In this document: piece after piece, positions 27,922 to 38,900 of the stretch | Layout of the letters: the number at the start of each line of letters is the position of its first letter | Numbering within the stretch: the first letter of the stretch is position 1 | Assembly: GCA_029582265.1 (NCBI GenBank) | Contig: CM055822.1 | Span: 7,061,200 to 7,125,199, forward strand | Origin: Zoroaster sp. YZ-2022 | Lineage: Eukaryota; Echinodermata; Asteroidea; Forcipulatida; Zoroasteridae | DNA length: 64,000 bases | Direction of reading: 5' to 3' | Position numbers and translations under genes: made by a program | The notes under the pieces: generated by a model | The model's input: only the letters and a program-made list of their open reading frames with translations | Database searches by the model: none | What the model was told of the DNA's origin: nothing

Positions 27922-30172
27922 TAAGCCTGCAACGGTTACACGGTTACACGGTTAACCGACCGTTCAAACGGTTACACGGTTACGTTTTTCCGGTTCGGTT
28001 AACCTTAATCTATTTTTTTAAAATCGACCCTTCCATTTTTGGAGCGTAGTACGCGAAGAAGACATCAATCAAGTTGCGGGCGAGCAAAAACAAATCCCGA
28101 TCTTTTGAAGATTAGACCGAGAACGCGGGTGACAAAGTACCAGACGCTTGCTTTGTCTAGAATGCCGCGTGTTTGTAATTGCCCTTTCTCCTTGAATGGC
28201 GTCTTTGTAGTTGCATTTCTTAGAAGAAACTGTAGTGCGAGTGGCATTTTGTTACATTTTTGTTTCTTGCCAATTAAATGTTATCAGCCTTCCATTTCTT
28301 ACCATTAAATTTTGTTCCGCCTTTCATTAGTTGTCTACTCTATTTATTAAATGTGGTTTCGACTTTTATTCCTTTTCAATTTATTATATGCTGTTCGGCC
28401 TTTTTCCCCTCATAAGTTGACCAAGGTGTTTTTCCCGAAGCCTAACGAAAATAAAGAATCCTCCATGGTCCATTTAATATCACCCAGCGCGGTTCCTCAA
28501 CAAAACTCGACCTAAAAATAATCGATCTGGGTCGTAAATAATAATAACAGGCCTTCATTTTTAAGGAGCGCGATCGCGCTCGCGCTCATAACGCTCTAAT
28601 ATTTTCAAGGAGAGCAAAACACAGCGCTCATAAAAATTTCGTGAGTGTACTTACATTATTTTGTTAAAACCGTAATCAGTGCGGTCAAAATAAGCCACTT
28701 GATTCTGAGCGCGCATCGGCAGACTCGGCACTAAAATCGTCCTTGGCAAAAATGTACACGTACGTACATTGTACATGGACATGTATTGATAACGACATCG
28801 AGAACGTTACTCGTATAGACTGTGCTAGATAGCGGACACACACATGTGGCGTACAGAAAACATCACGCATGCCGATCGTGCATGGTGTTCTGTACGAAAA
28901 ATGCCCTGCCTGATTTAATATTTGAGCACGTGAAGGGATGTTGAATACAATAACCTGTGGACGTGCAATACATTTTAGTGAGGGGAAAAACCTAAATGTG
29001 CACGTGCGCAGTAAAACTGGCTAGCATTTTTTAAGCAAGTAGCACTACTGTAGCAGAAACTTGACAGAAAACAAAATGTCAAGCGTTCAAATTTCCACAT
29101 TTCTCAGGTGGAATTTGAGCAGTTTTGGGTATGAAACTAAGACAATCAACGAGCGAGTTATGGTGACAAAAATTTGGTGTAAAGTTTGCAGGCCTTACAT
29201 TGATAAAATTAAAGCCGATAAGCGGATTCGCGGGAAGGCTCAAAAAGATATAGAGGCATATGTTACCGGCTCTTCATATGTTACGAAGCACACAGCCAAA
29301 TCGCTCTCCTTAAATCACTTTGGTGATTTAAGGAGAGCGATCTGTAGCTCCTCTCGTATTTATTCAAATGAAGGCCTGATAATACTAGACACAAAGCATT
29401 ATTTTCCCACGTGCTCGGGCTTTCGCCAATCTTGACGCATCGTGAGTGGTTAGATTTGGGCATGGGCTAAACCACTTTGGCCAATGGGGTTTGGGCGGAC
29501 GGATAAACAATGGATATCTTTCACGCGCTACACCTGTGCATCATGATTGGTTCTTTTTGGGCGCGGGCTGTCAACGATGTTGGCTGCGAGCCAATGGGGC
29601 TGGGTAATCTCCATACACAATACTTCCCACGTTCTCGTCTGGGCATCATGATTGGTTCTTTTTGGGCGCGGGCTGTCAACGATGTTGGCTTCGAGCCAAT
29701 GGGGCTGGGGCTGGGTAATCTCCGTACACAATACTTCCCACGTTCTCGTCTGGGCATCATGATTGGTTCTTTTTGGGCGCGGGCTGTCAACGATGTTGGC
29801 TGAGAGCCAATGGGGCAGGGGCTAGGTAATCTCCGTACACAATACTTCCCATACGCTCGTCTGTTACGTACACGTACGTACTTCAGTCTTCAAGAGTGAA
29901 TTTTGGCATCGTTTGTCGGCGTTGTATAGGGGCAGGGGAATGTTCTTCACCTGTTCTTGATACGTGTATATCATTTTTGTTTGCGATTACGATCTTTAAA
30001 TTAGCGATGTTTGAACAATATCTGCCATTCACGTGGTAACAAATAAGATTATGAACAAACTTCCCGAGACTTTTTTTTTCTTTGTTTTTCTTTGAACGTC
30101 GGTTACGGTTAACCGTAACCGCAAAACATACGGTTACACGGATAATTTTAAAACCGCAAACTTGCAGGCTTA
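27922..30172 (+). mobile_element. 2.25 kb non-autonomous hAT element inserted in the array
   Basis: Ends TAAGCCTGCAACGGTTACAC and TTGCAGGCTTA, with the perfect 8-bp duplication CTTTAATG at 27914-27921 and 30173-30180. Subterminal CGGTTACACGGTTA words recur at both ends. It holds a BED-like finger remnant (29070-29330), three tandem roughly 117-bp copies (29535-29860) with CATGATTGGTTCTTTTTGGG, and no catalytic domain. Confidence 0.88.
29061..29435 (+). pseudogene. N-terminal zinc-finger remnant of a hAT transposase
   Basis: Reads SSVQISTFLRWNL, KIWCKVCRPYIDKIKADKRI, RGKAQKDIEAYVTGSSYVTK and HTAKSLSLNH. The C-x2-C and His spacing, with KADKRIRGKA, is typical of the BED/TTF-like finger in front of ZNF862/KIAA1586-type hAT transposases. 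The transposase body is missing; the segment enters a hairpin (AATCGCTCTCCTTAAATCAC and inverse) and diverges. Confidence 0.6.
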
Positions 30173-30870
30173 CTTTAATGTATATCTTGATTCAAAGAGA
30201 GTAAGCACACTCATAGAAGCAGTTTTGCCAACATTACCAATGTTGTACCTTCCCTTCAATGTATATCTTGATTCAAAGAGAGTAAGCACACTCATAGAAG
30301 CAGTTTTGCCAACATTACCAATGTTGTACCTTCCCTTCAATGTATATCTTGATTCAAAGAGAGTAAGCACACTCAAAGAAGCAGTTTTGCCAACATCACT
30401 AATGTTGTACCTTCCCTTTAATGTATATCTTGATTCAAAGAGAGTAAGCATACTCACAGAAGCAGTTTAGCCAACAATACCAATGTTGCACCTTCCCTTT
30501 AATGTATCTTGATTCAGAGAGAGTAAGCATATACTCATAGAAGCAGTTTTGACATTACCAATGTTGTATCTTCCCTTTAATGTATATCTTGATTCAAAGA
30601 GAGTAAGCATACTCATAGAAGCAATTTTGCCAACATTACCAATGTTGTACCTTCCCTTCAATGTATATCTTGATTCAAAGAGAGTAAGCACACTCATAGA
30701 AGCAGTTTAGCCAACATTACCAATGCTGTATCTTCCCTTTAATGTATATCTTGATTCAAAGAGAGTAAGCATACTCATAGAAGCAGTTTTGCCAACATTA
30801 CCAATGTTGTACCTTCCCTTCAATGTATATCTTGATGCAAAGAGAGTAAGCATACTCATAGAAGCACTTA
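30173..30870. repeat. 81-bp tandem array, block 3
   Basis: About 8.5 units, continuing the array after the hAT element. Units alternate GTAAGCACACTCATAG and GTAAGCATACTCATAG. Confidence 0.92.
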
Positions 30871-30950
30871 GACAAAAATATATGTTGATCTGATGGAATA
30901 AGATTTGACACAAATTATCCTGCAAAGTTACTTTTTCTGAAGAGCTCTAT

Positions 30951-31569
30951 TTAAAGGTCCTATGAAATGGTAATTTTTCACACTACATTTTTGGGGCTCA
31001 ATATATGGTTTTGTATTAATAAAACATAATACTTACTATTTTTATAAGTTTGTCATGAGTTATAGCAATTTAATTTGGCCCCAAAGTTTGTGTTGTCAAT
31101 TTTGATATCTCCTTTCGTGACATAGACCTAGGCACCGAATGACAAAGGACATTGACAATGCACATTCCTGACCATTATGCTCTGGTATGCTTCACTGCAG
31201 CTGTCCAAACAAATTCGTTGATATTTTGGATCTGATGGGAATCTGTGCAGACTGACACCATCTTTAGAAGTGTTGCTGTAATCAGCAACAATACACCTTG
31301 GCAGCATAACAACAAAAACAGTTACATAAGTTTGCACGTTGTATCATTCATATGTATCGATCGACGCGCGCCAACAAACAGCATGTTCCTAGGTCTACGT
31401 CACAAATTTGTCCCCTTTTAGGGGCGCGGGTTCATCCCAAATTTTTATTTATTATTTTTTTGAGATGTAAATCTCCAATACATTTTTTTTTAAATTGCAT
31501 TTATAGGTTAATGTGTGCATATTTTATAGTTTACACTGGAATTTTTTTTCTAATTCATAGGACCTTTAA
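30951..31569 (-). mobile_element. Kolobok-type relic carrying a THAP finger
   Basis: TTAA-AGGTCCTATGAA at the left and TTCATAGGACCT-TTAA at the right: perfect 12-bp inverted ends with TTAA duplication. The minus-strand frame 31128-31337 carries a THAP domain (RCIVADYSNTSKDGVSLHRF then PSDPKYQRI). The second Cys of the C-x(2-4)-C pair is Tyr and the downstream CxxH is missing, so the finger is broken. THAP plus TTAA fits Kolobok. Confidence 0.72.
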
Positions 31570-32837
31570 GCGTTTAGTCCTCTAAACTGTTTTAGGAACA
31601 TTTTAGAAAAAAAGGGACTTTTATATCCCAAAATGAATTTCTGGTGAGTCCTGTCATATTTTTCATTCAGTTATTTAATTACTGTTCAACCAATCTTTGA
31701 CAACTATTTTGCAAAATATCTTGTTTCAAAGTGTTTGTCTTCCTTTCTAAAAGGATAAACAATGTTCCGATTTAGACAACAAATGCTTGAAATTCATAGT
31801 TAAATAATGCGAAAAAGGCAAGATATTTAATGACCTTTCTCATCTTAAACCAATGATTCCAGGCACACCATTTTATACTCCCTAGAAAATGTGCATCAAT
31901 ATTTTTAGGGCAGAAATTAATTGAAATACAAGCACCCCCCCAAATAAAAAAACCAACAACAAACCCCCCTCAAAAACAAAACAAAACAAAAACAAACAAA
32001 AACAAAAACAAAAATGTTACTAAAAGTTTACGTCAAAAGAAAAAAATAAGTGATATGGATCTAATCTGATGTTTCATGATGGTAATAACATATTTGGTAT
32101 GGCAAGATTACTTATTGCTACCTGTCTAAACAAGACAATTCAACGAGTATAAATTTACCAACATGTATCAACATAATGGCAGCCAATCACAGCTCCCATT
32201 ACAGATCACATGACCATCAGTGCAGAGAACGATTTTCATTCCAAAAATTGGCAAAGCAAGATATTTAGGCAGAAATACTTTCTTGTGTATGTAACGCTAA
32301 TTTTGATTAGCAATTCTTAAAATGCCGTTTTGCAAATAATTGAGTTTTGTGTAGCATTTTGTTTTTCTTTCCAGTAAAATAAAAATGTTCCATTGAAATA
32401 AAGAATTGCTGGTAAAACAGTGGAAAACACTAAATATCTATTTTTTTCATCCACGATATATCGGCAAACAAATGTCGCAATTTTTGGTAGTATCACGATT
32501 ATATTTTCATTCATGCATGATTGCCGATAACCACAGGTACGTACCCCCTCTACAAGCGTCACAATAAATTGCAAATTCATTTGCAGAGCGTGTATGTACT
32601 TGTGAAGTAGTTCGCTTTTTTTTCTCACTTCAAAAGCTGAAAAGACTGTTCTAATTTTTGTTTCCATGGAATTTCTGACTTGACTCACAATGGGTTTTTT
32701 TTTTAATCGCAATTTTTTTTTTAATTGCAATTTGCCGATATCTCAATAACATAAAAAGGCTCTCGATATCGTAATCGTATAAAAAAAGGTTACGCGATAT
32801 TCGACATTATCGTGTTATCGCCCAAGCTTAGGAAAAA
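31570..32837. other. No recognised gene
   Basis: A/T-rich with (CAAAAA)n at 31965-32015. The segment near 32170-32215 (GCCAATCACAG, ACATGACCAT) recurs near 11190-11230. A 137-residue minus-strand frame (32317-32730) has no recognisable motif. Confidence 0.4.
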
Positions 32838-33096
32838 CCTTAGGGAGGAGTGCCAAAGTCATGGTACAGCCAAGCCTTTGAGAAGCCCTGGCAGACCTGT
32901 GCTACCTGGCCTCCTAATCTATCTTTTTTTAAAGTCCTAATCCTGTAACAATACAGTACCTGCCAATCAACATAACCTGGGCTTCTGGAGGGCCTAGCCC
33001 ACTCACAAAAGACATATTAGGAGACCAGGTAGCCTGGGCCTAGCCAGGCTTCTCAAAGGCTTGGCTGTACCATGACTATGGCCCTCCTCCCTTAAT
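32838..33096. mobile_element. Foldback element Q, copy 1
   Basis: GGAGGAGTGCCAAAGTCATG and GTACAGCCAAGCCTTTGAGA are followed by their inverses at the right end. Bordered by CTTA/TTAA-like bases. A second copy is at 34640-35440. Confidence 0.7.
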
Positions 33097-33416
33097 TGTG
33101 TGTGGTTTCTCTCAACAGTATTTGGTCAGAAACATGTGTGCTTCATCACGGCAGACACACAAAAATATTGAAACCTTGAACAGAGGTGGCAAGATTTCAG
33201 GAAACCAAATTTAATGGCAACATTTGTTCCTTTTGGGCACGTAGAACAAAAGGACAAACACACAAATCCTTCAAAACAGAGGGATTCAAAGAAAATATCT
33301 AGCCGCCTGTGAACTGTTAATAATCAAAATAGTCTCTTGCAATAAAAGTTAATTTAACAACAGATAAGGCAGTTACAATGAGAGACTAGTTACAAATTGA
33401 TTTGTGTTTGTGAACC

Positions 33417-33971
33417 TTAAACCCTAACCCTCCTAAATACTCTATAATCCTCCGGAGGATTTGGAGGATTTTGGAGGAATGAGGCACATTCGAAAATCAC
33501 CAATTGGAGGATTATGGAGGATTGAGGAGGGTCGTGCATTTGATAGTGGAGGATTGTGGAGGATCGAGGAAGCATGGTTCAAAGAGATCCTGGAGGATTG
33601 TGGAGGATTGAGGGCATAATGGAAATTTACTTTGGATGAATGTGGAGGATTATGGAGGATTATGGAGGATTATAGAGGATTGTGAAGGATTGACAGAAAC
33701 ATAATCTTGTATCCTCTGGAGGATTTGGAGGATTTTGGAGGAATGAGGCACGTTCGAAAATCACCAATTGGAGGATTATGGAGGATTGAGGAGGGTCGTG
33801 CATTTGATAGTGGAGGATTATGAAGGATTGAGGCAGTGAGCTTCATGCATAAACTCAAGTTGGAGGATTATGAAGGATTGAGGCAGTGAGTTTCATGCAC
33901 AAACACATTTCGGAGGATTATGAAGGATTGAGGAAGGTACCTAGTAATTAAGGCTAGGGAGTTAGGGTTAA
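33417..33971. mobile_element. TTAA word-family F element, 555 bp
   Basis: TTAA at both borders, ends ACCCTAACCCTCCTAAATA and TAGGGAGTTAGGG. The interior is almost wholly the word GGAGGATTNTGGAGGATT, more than 20 times; a roughly 110-bp block is also directly duplicated (33455-33545, 33720-33810). Confidence 0.82.
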
Positions 33972-34640
33972 TAATTAATAACTATAGATTGGCAAATCAA
34001 ATAGTTTAAAATGAAATATTTCACAAAATCAACAGAGTCTGCCATCAATTAATTTTGGTACCATGATTTCGAAAACTTTGTAAAAAAGTGTCCGTTTAAA
34101 ATATTTGTTATCCTTTCAAGGAAAAAAACAAGACCCAATATTTTTCAGAATGAAAAGGAAATTACCAGAAAATGGCAGTAACATAGCAAATAAGAAATGA
34201 TAAGAAAAAAGATGGCCAACCTAAAAAATTTCTTGCGACTTTACTTTTATGTAGTGCATAGAAAGTGAACCAAAAAAAATGAGTCGTAACATGTATCTCT
34301 GCAATAATCATTTTTTTGAGGAAGTATTTCAAAACTGTTTTAATAAATGCTATATAAGGCATCCATTTTCAACACATCTGTGCAGAAAGGACTTTTTCAG
34401 ATACCCATCTCAAATGTTTCTTTTAAAAGGGCATGCGTATGGAGATCAAAGCGTCCACAGACTGATGGTTGTTTTTTATGGTCAAAATGGGGGGGGGGGG
34501 AAACTCACTGAAGAGCATTCACAATTAACCAAACTGAACAGATTTACAGAAACAAAGTGTAGTAATGCGTAGTATTCGCAAAGCATAATGTTGAAACATT
34601 CAATGTTTTCTTTTTCTCGTAAGTAATAGTTGCTTGTTAA
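33972..34640. other. No recognised gene
   Basis: AT-rich; one poly-G run at 34489-34500. No gene seen. Confidence 0.4.
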
Positions 34641-35440
34641 GGGTGGAGGGCCAAAGTCCTGGTACAGCTAAGCCTTTGAGAAGCCCGGCTAGGCCCAGGC
34701 TACCAGGGCCGATATTCATAAAAGCCTGCTAACTTAGCAGCCAACTAGGCCTTAGCAGCCTGCTAAATCTGTAGTTTCCTGCTCCGCGGTTACCAACTAA
34801 TTTTGTATTCATAAAACCTTGCTAAGAATGTTGCCAGCTAGTTGCCAGCTAGATATTTCTAGCAGGCAGCTAGGACGTTAGGCACTTCGCGAAACCACAA
34901 AATCGGAGAATGGCAATTTGCATTTCAATAGGGTATGGTGTTGTTTTGGACTGGCAATACCAAGATGGGTCAAATGACTTTTAAGAACAGCAGTAAATCC
35001 TGTACATGAGGCCTATATGTAACCCACAAATGAGGCCGATGTGTAACCCACAAATGATTTAGTTGCCAACTAGTGACTTAGAGACACCCCAGATCAACTC
35101 TAGCATTAGCAGCCAACTTAGCAACCACCTAAGCTTAGCAAAGTTTTATGAATATCACTTAGCTTCCAACTAGGCTTAGCTGTCAACTAGGGGCCACTTT
35201 AGTTGCCAACTAGGCTTAGGAAGCTTTTATGAATATCGGCCCTGGTCTCCAAATCTGTCCTTTGTGAGTGGGCTAGGCCCTCCAGAAGCCCAGGTTATAT
35301 TGATTGGCAGGTACTGTATTGTTACAGGATTAGGACTAAAAAAAGACAGATTAGGTGGTCAGGTAGCGTGGGTCAGGTAGCGTGGGTCTGCCAGGGCTTC
35401 TCAAAGGCTTGGCTGTACCATGACTTTGGCACTCCTGCCT
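34640..35440. mobile_element. Foldback element Q, copy 2, with nested element J
   Basis: Same arms as copy 1 (GTACAGCTAAGCCTTTGAGA; TCTCAAAGGCTTGGCTGTAC). Between CTACC and GGTCTCC lies element J (34705-35244). Copy 1 has the uninterrupted junction CTACCTGGCCTCC. Confidence 0.7.
34705..35244. mobile_element. Element J, word-based interior
   Basis: Ends AGGGCCGATATTCATAAAA and TTTTATGAATATCGGCCCT. The interior is dominated by TAGTTGCCAACTAGG and TTAGCAGCC in both orientations, the same 'one word' architecture as the TTAA families but with different ends. Confidence 0.7.
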
Positions 35441-35649
35441 AAGTTTGACGGTGCCTGAATTCACTTACAAACTCAAGCCTGACTTTTAAACAGTCCTTAG
35501 ACAAAATGAAGCTTACATACACACTATCGCCAAGCAGAAGGCACTGGGTAATCTTTTGGCCAGTGACAACATGGTAACCCTTCTCAAGCACTTTATCAAA
35601 ACAAATTTCTTTAAAAAATATAAAGAATGTGGAAAATATTAAACGAGGG

Positions 35650-35936
35650 TCATTCTGCTTTGCCTCTCGTGAGTACCTCGACTGATAACGTGAGTTTCAT
35701 CGTTTCCGTGACGAAGGTCTTGAGGCTCTGAATCAATCTCTCGCGGAATTCTCCATCGTTGGTCATCAGCCGGCTCATAGAGATGAAGTCATCGTCGATG
35801 TAGTCACTAAGCACCGGTTGACTCTGTTCGTGGAGCTGGTCACGTTGGTCCTTGGTCAGCTCTGTGAGGATGTCGGTTACTTGCCGACTGCATCCTTTGT
35901 ACTTCCATCGTGCCATCATTCCACCTAGTGTACCAC
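35650..35936 (-). CDS. C19orf12-like terminal exon b (distal)
   Basis: Acceptor TTACCCCTTCAG, stop at 35650. It encodes GGTLGGMMARWKYKG, then DILTELTKDQRDQLHEQSQP, SDYIDDDFISMSRLMTND and a C-terminus EVLTRGKAE. It aligns throughout with terminal exon a and human C19orf12. Its second hairpin half has R-W-K-Y-K where exon a and human have uncharged residues, which may change membrane insertion. Open throughout. Confidence 0.8.
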
Positions 35937-38900
35937 CTGAAGGGGTAAATTCAAAAGACAACTCCAAAATGACAGTGAAATGTTGTCAAACACTTTTTTT
36001 TCTTACAAAAGCAATTTTATTCAAGAAAATTTGCATATAATTAACAAATCAATACACAAAAATTTATTAGTTATTTAGGAATGGAAATGTTTTTGAAATT
36101 CTTATAGCTAATCATTTCACAAAAACATTTTGGTAAGTTCCCCATGAGCTTTTTGTCTTAAATTTATGCCAAAAAAATTACAGAAATAGAACTTAATGAA
36201 ACCCTAAACAAAAACATCAAAAAGGAACCGAGTACATAGTACATGTATATTGCCAAAAACATTGTTTTGCTGACATAACCAATGGCACCTTCCCTTTATA
36301 AGAAAATGAAGTAAGCATGCATTACTTTGAATCAGAATTAATAATGACCTGACTTTTAATTGCCTGGGTCAATTTCATCAGAGCTTTGAGGACGATCAGA
36401 GCACACTGTTCCTTCAGTTCTTTTCAGAACTAATTACTACTCAATTGAGAATTTCACATGGTGTCACCACAATTAGTCTTACTCAGAAAAAAAAATGCTT
36501 ACCAGAAATATTTGCTAAGCGGATTTTATTGGTTACCAGCCAAACTTTCACACAAAATGGGTGTATTGTGGCTGGTAGTCTGTTTTACAATGCTTAGTAA
36601 AAATACTTGCTTAGCAAAATTCTCTGCTTATTTAAGTAGGTCTATGAAATTGGACACTGATCTGGATAATGTGAGTTATAACAGTTCAGATGATTTTAAC
36701 ACTGACGGCCATGCTCTTCATCAAACAAACAAACATACAGTACATACATATCTAGGCAACATGCGTTACACAGTAACTTGGTGGCTTAACCCTAATTCCC
36801 TAGGCCCATTTGCTTACACATAACCTGAATCCTTCCTAACTCCCTAGGCCCATTTGCTTACACAAATAACCTGAATCCTTCCTAACTCCCTAGGCCCATT
36901 TGCTTACACATAACCTGAATCCTCCAAAATCCTTCAGTAGTAAAGCAAGCACATGACATGTATGCACACATGTGTTTCTAATCTGTGATACATGTACATG
37001 GCCAGGGACCCTCCCTGCATGCATGGAGCAATAAACAGTGTCCACTGACCCAAGCACTGACCTTGCAATCACTACAACAAACATGGATATACATGTACCA
37101 TGGAAAGGCAAGTATGCCTAATAACCTCAATCCTCCAAACTCCTTCACTTTAGCAAAGAACATGTAGCATGTAACCTCAATCCTTCAAAATCCTTCACTT
37201 TGGCAAAGAGGATTTTGGAGGATTTGGGAAGGTTTGGGTTAAGGGACAATATCACCACGATCAACAGGATATGGAATCGGATTGCTAGTTTTAGATTAAC
37301 TCAGAGACTGCAAATTAATACCCTACATGGTAGGGTCATATTACCGTTGCTGCTGCATTAACCCTCCTTCACATGGAGGCCACTCCGATCCACTAAATTT
37401 CCAATATGTTCTTCACCAACCTTTAGTACATACAAGCCTGCTGTCCTTTCCAAGTAATCTTACAAAATCAACTGTGTGTCACCCAAGGCCACTGTAAATG
37501 TTTGAATATATTAGTATGGCCTGCAATGTATCAATGGTAGACCACCTTACTCTGCAATCTCAGTGGTGTGACAGTGCACAGAAGGGTAACCATAGGAGGC
37601 CACTGGCAACAGCTAATGGCTTGGAGTGTCCTGAATGGGTTGTTTCAAAAACTGCACTGATGAGCCAGTAATTTCCAGTCACTGTATTCAACTTAACCCT
37701 CCTACACATAGAGGCCACTGTAAACCACTAAATGTCCAATGTGTTGTACACACATTGTTTGTGCACATAAGCCACACTGACCCTTTGAAGTAATCTCCAA
37801 TGTACATACATGCATACAAAGACACATGTATACCACAGTTGACCTTATTTTCAGCAGGTTATACTGTAAACAGACTCCCAATAATAAATCACCATCAGCC
37901 ACTGAGACCAATAAACCATACCAAGCCTCCATCATCTATTGGGATTTTCAGCAGTTCTTTTGTAAACAAAGACTCTCCATAGTAACCTACCACCAGCCAC
38001 TGAGTCTGGAACAAAGTAATATGCCCTGCAATATGTCAATCACAAACCACTAAAATCAACAGACATATGAGGCATTATGTTACTGTGCAGTATAGCTATG
38101 AGGAGCCACTGCCTACACCATAGCAATGGCTTGGAGTGGCCTGAATGGGTTGTTTCAAAAATTTCACTGATTGTAGGAGGGTTAAACTAGGACATCGATT
38201 CCATGCCCTGTTGAAAGTCTGTGCTGATCGTAATGATACCAGTTATCCATTTAACCCTCCTATAGGTTTAACACTCAAAGACACTCAAAATTTGTATGTC
38301 TCTCTTAACCCATTGACTTTGTGCAGTGCACTCAAATACATGCAAGCACATGTGGCTGTGATAAGGAGGTCAAACCAAAACCAATCAAAGACACTCAAAA
38401 TTTGTATGTAACTCCCAACCCATTGACTTTGTGCAGTGCACTCAAATAAATCAGTACATACACAGCTCTGTGTGACTCTCTGGTTTGACCTACCAATTGG
38501 CAATGCAACCAAAAATACTCAAGTGACTGTCTGTGGGTGCCGTGCTGACTGGGCCAAATTTCAGCCTGGGCATAGGAGGGTTAATAGTAGATTAACGCTG
38601 CAGCCATATTATTTTCCTTCTATACAAATACATGTGACCAAACTGAGACTGGCAGGGAAATAGTCTGGCCCCTTTTATGTATTGATTATCGTGCCATATT
38701 CAGTACTTGTGTACAGGGAATCTGACCATGAGATGGCCACACACACAGCATAATTAAGATCTATAAGCACATGATCCCATAAGCACATTGGCAGATATTG
38801 GCAGTTTGGCATTGGCAGATACATACAAACATGTACAAAGGCATGCAGAGAGGACTGTTTTGATTGGACTCATACACGACCTTATTTGATGTACTATCCA

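Noticed and set aside
32317..32730. 137-residue minus-strand frame
   Set aside because: Low-complexity Lys-rich start from poly-T/A DNA, no recognisable motif and no splice context.
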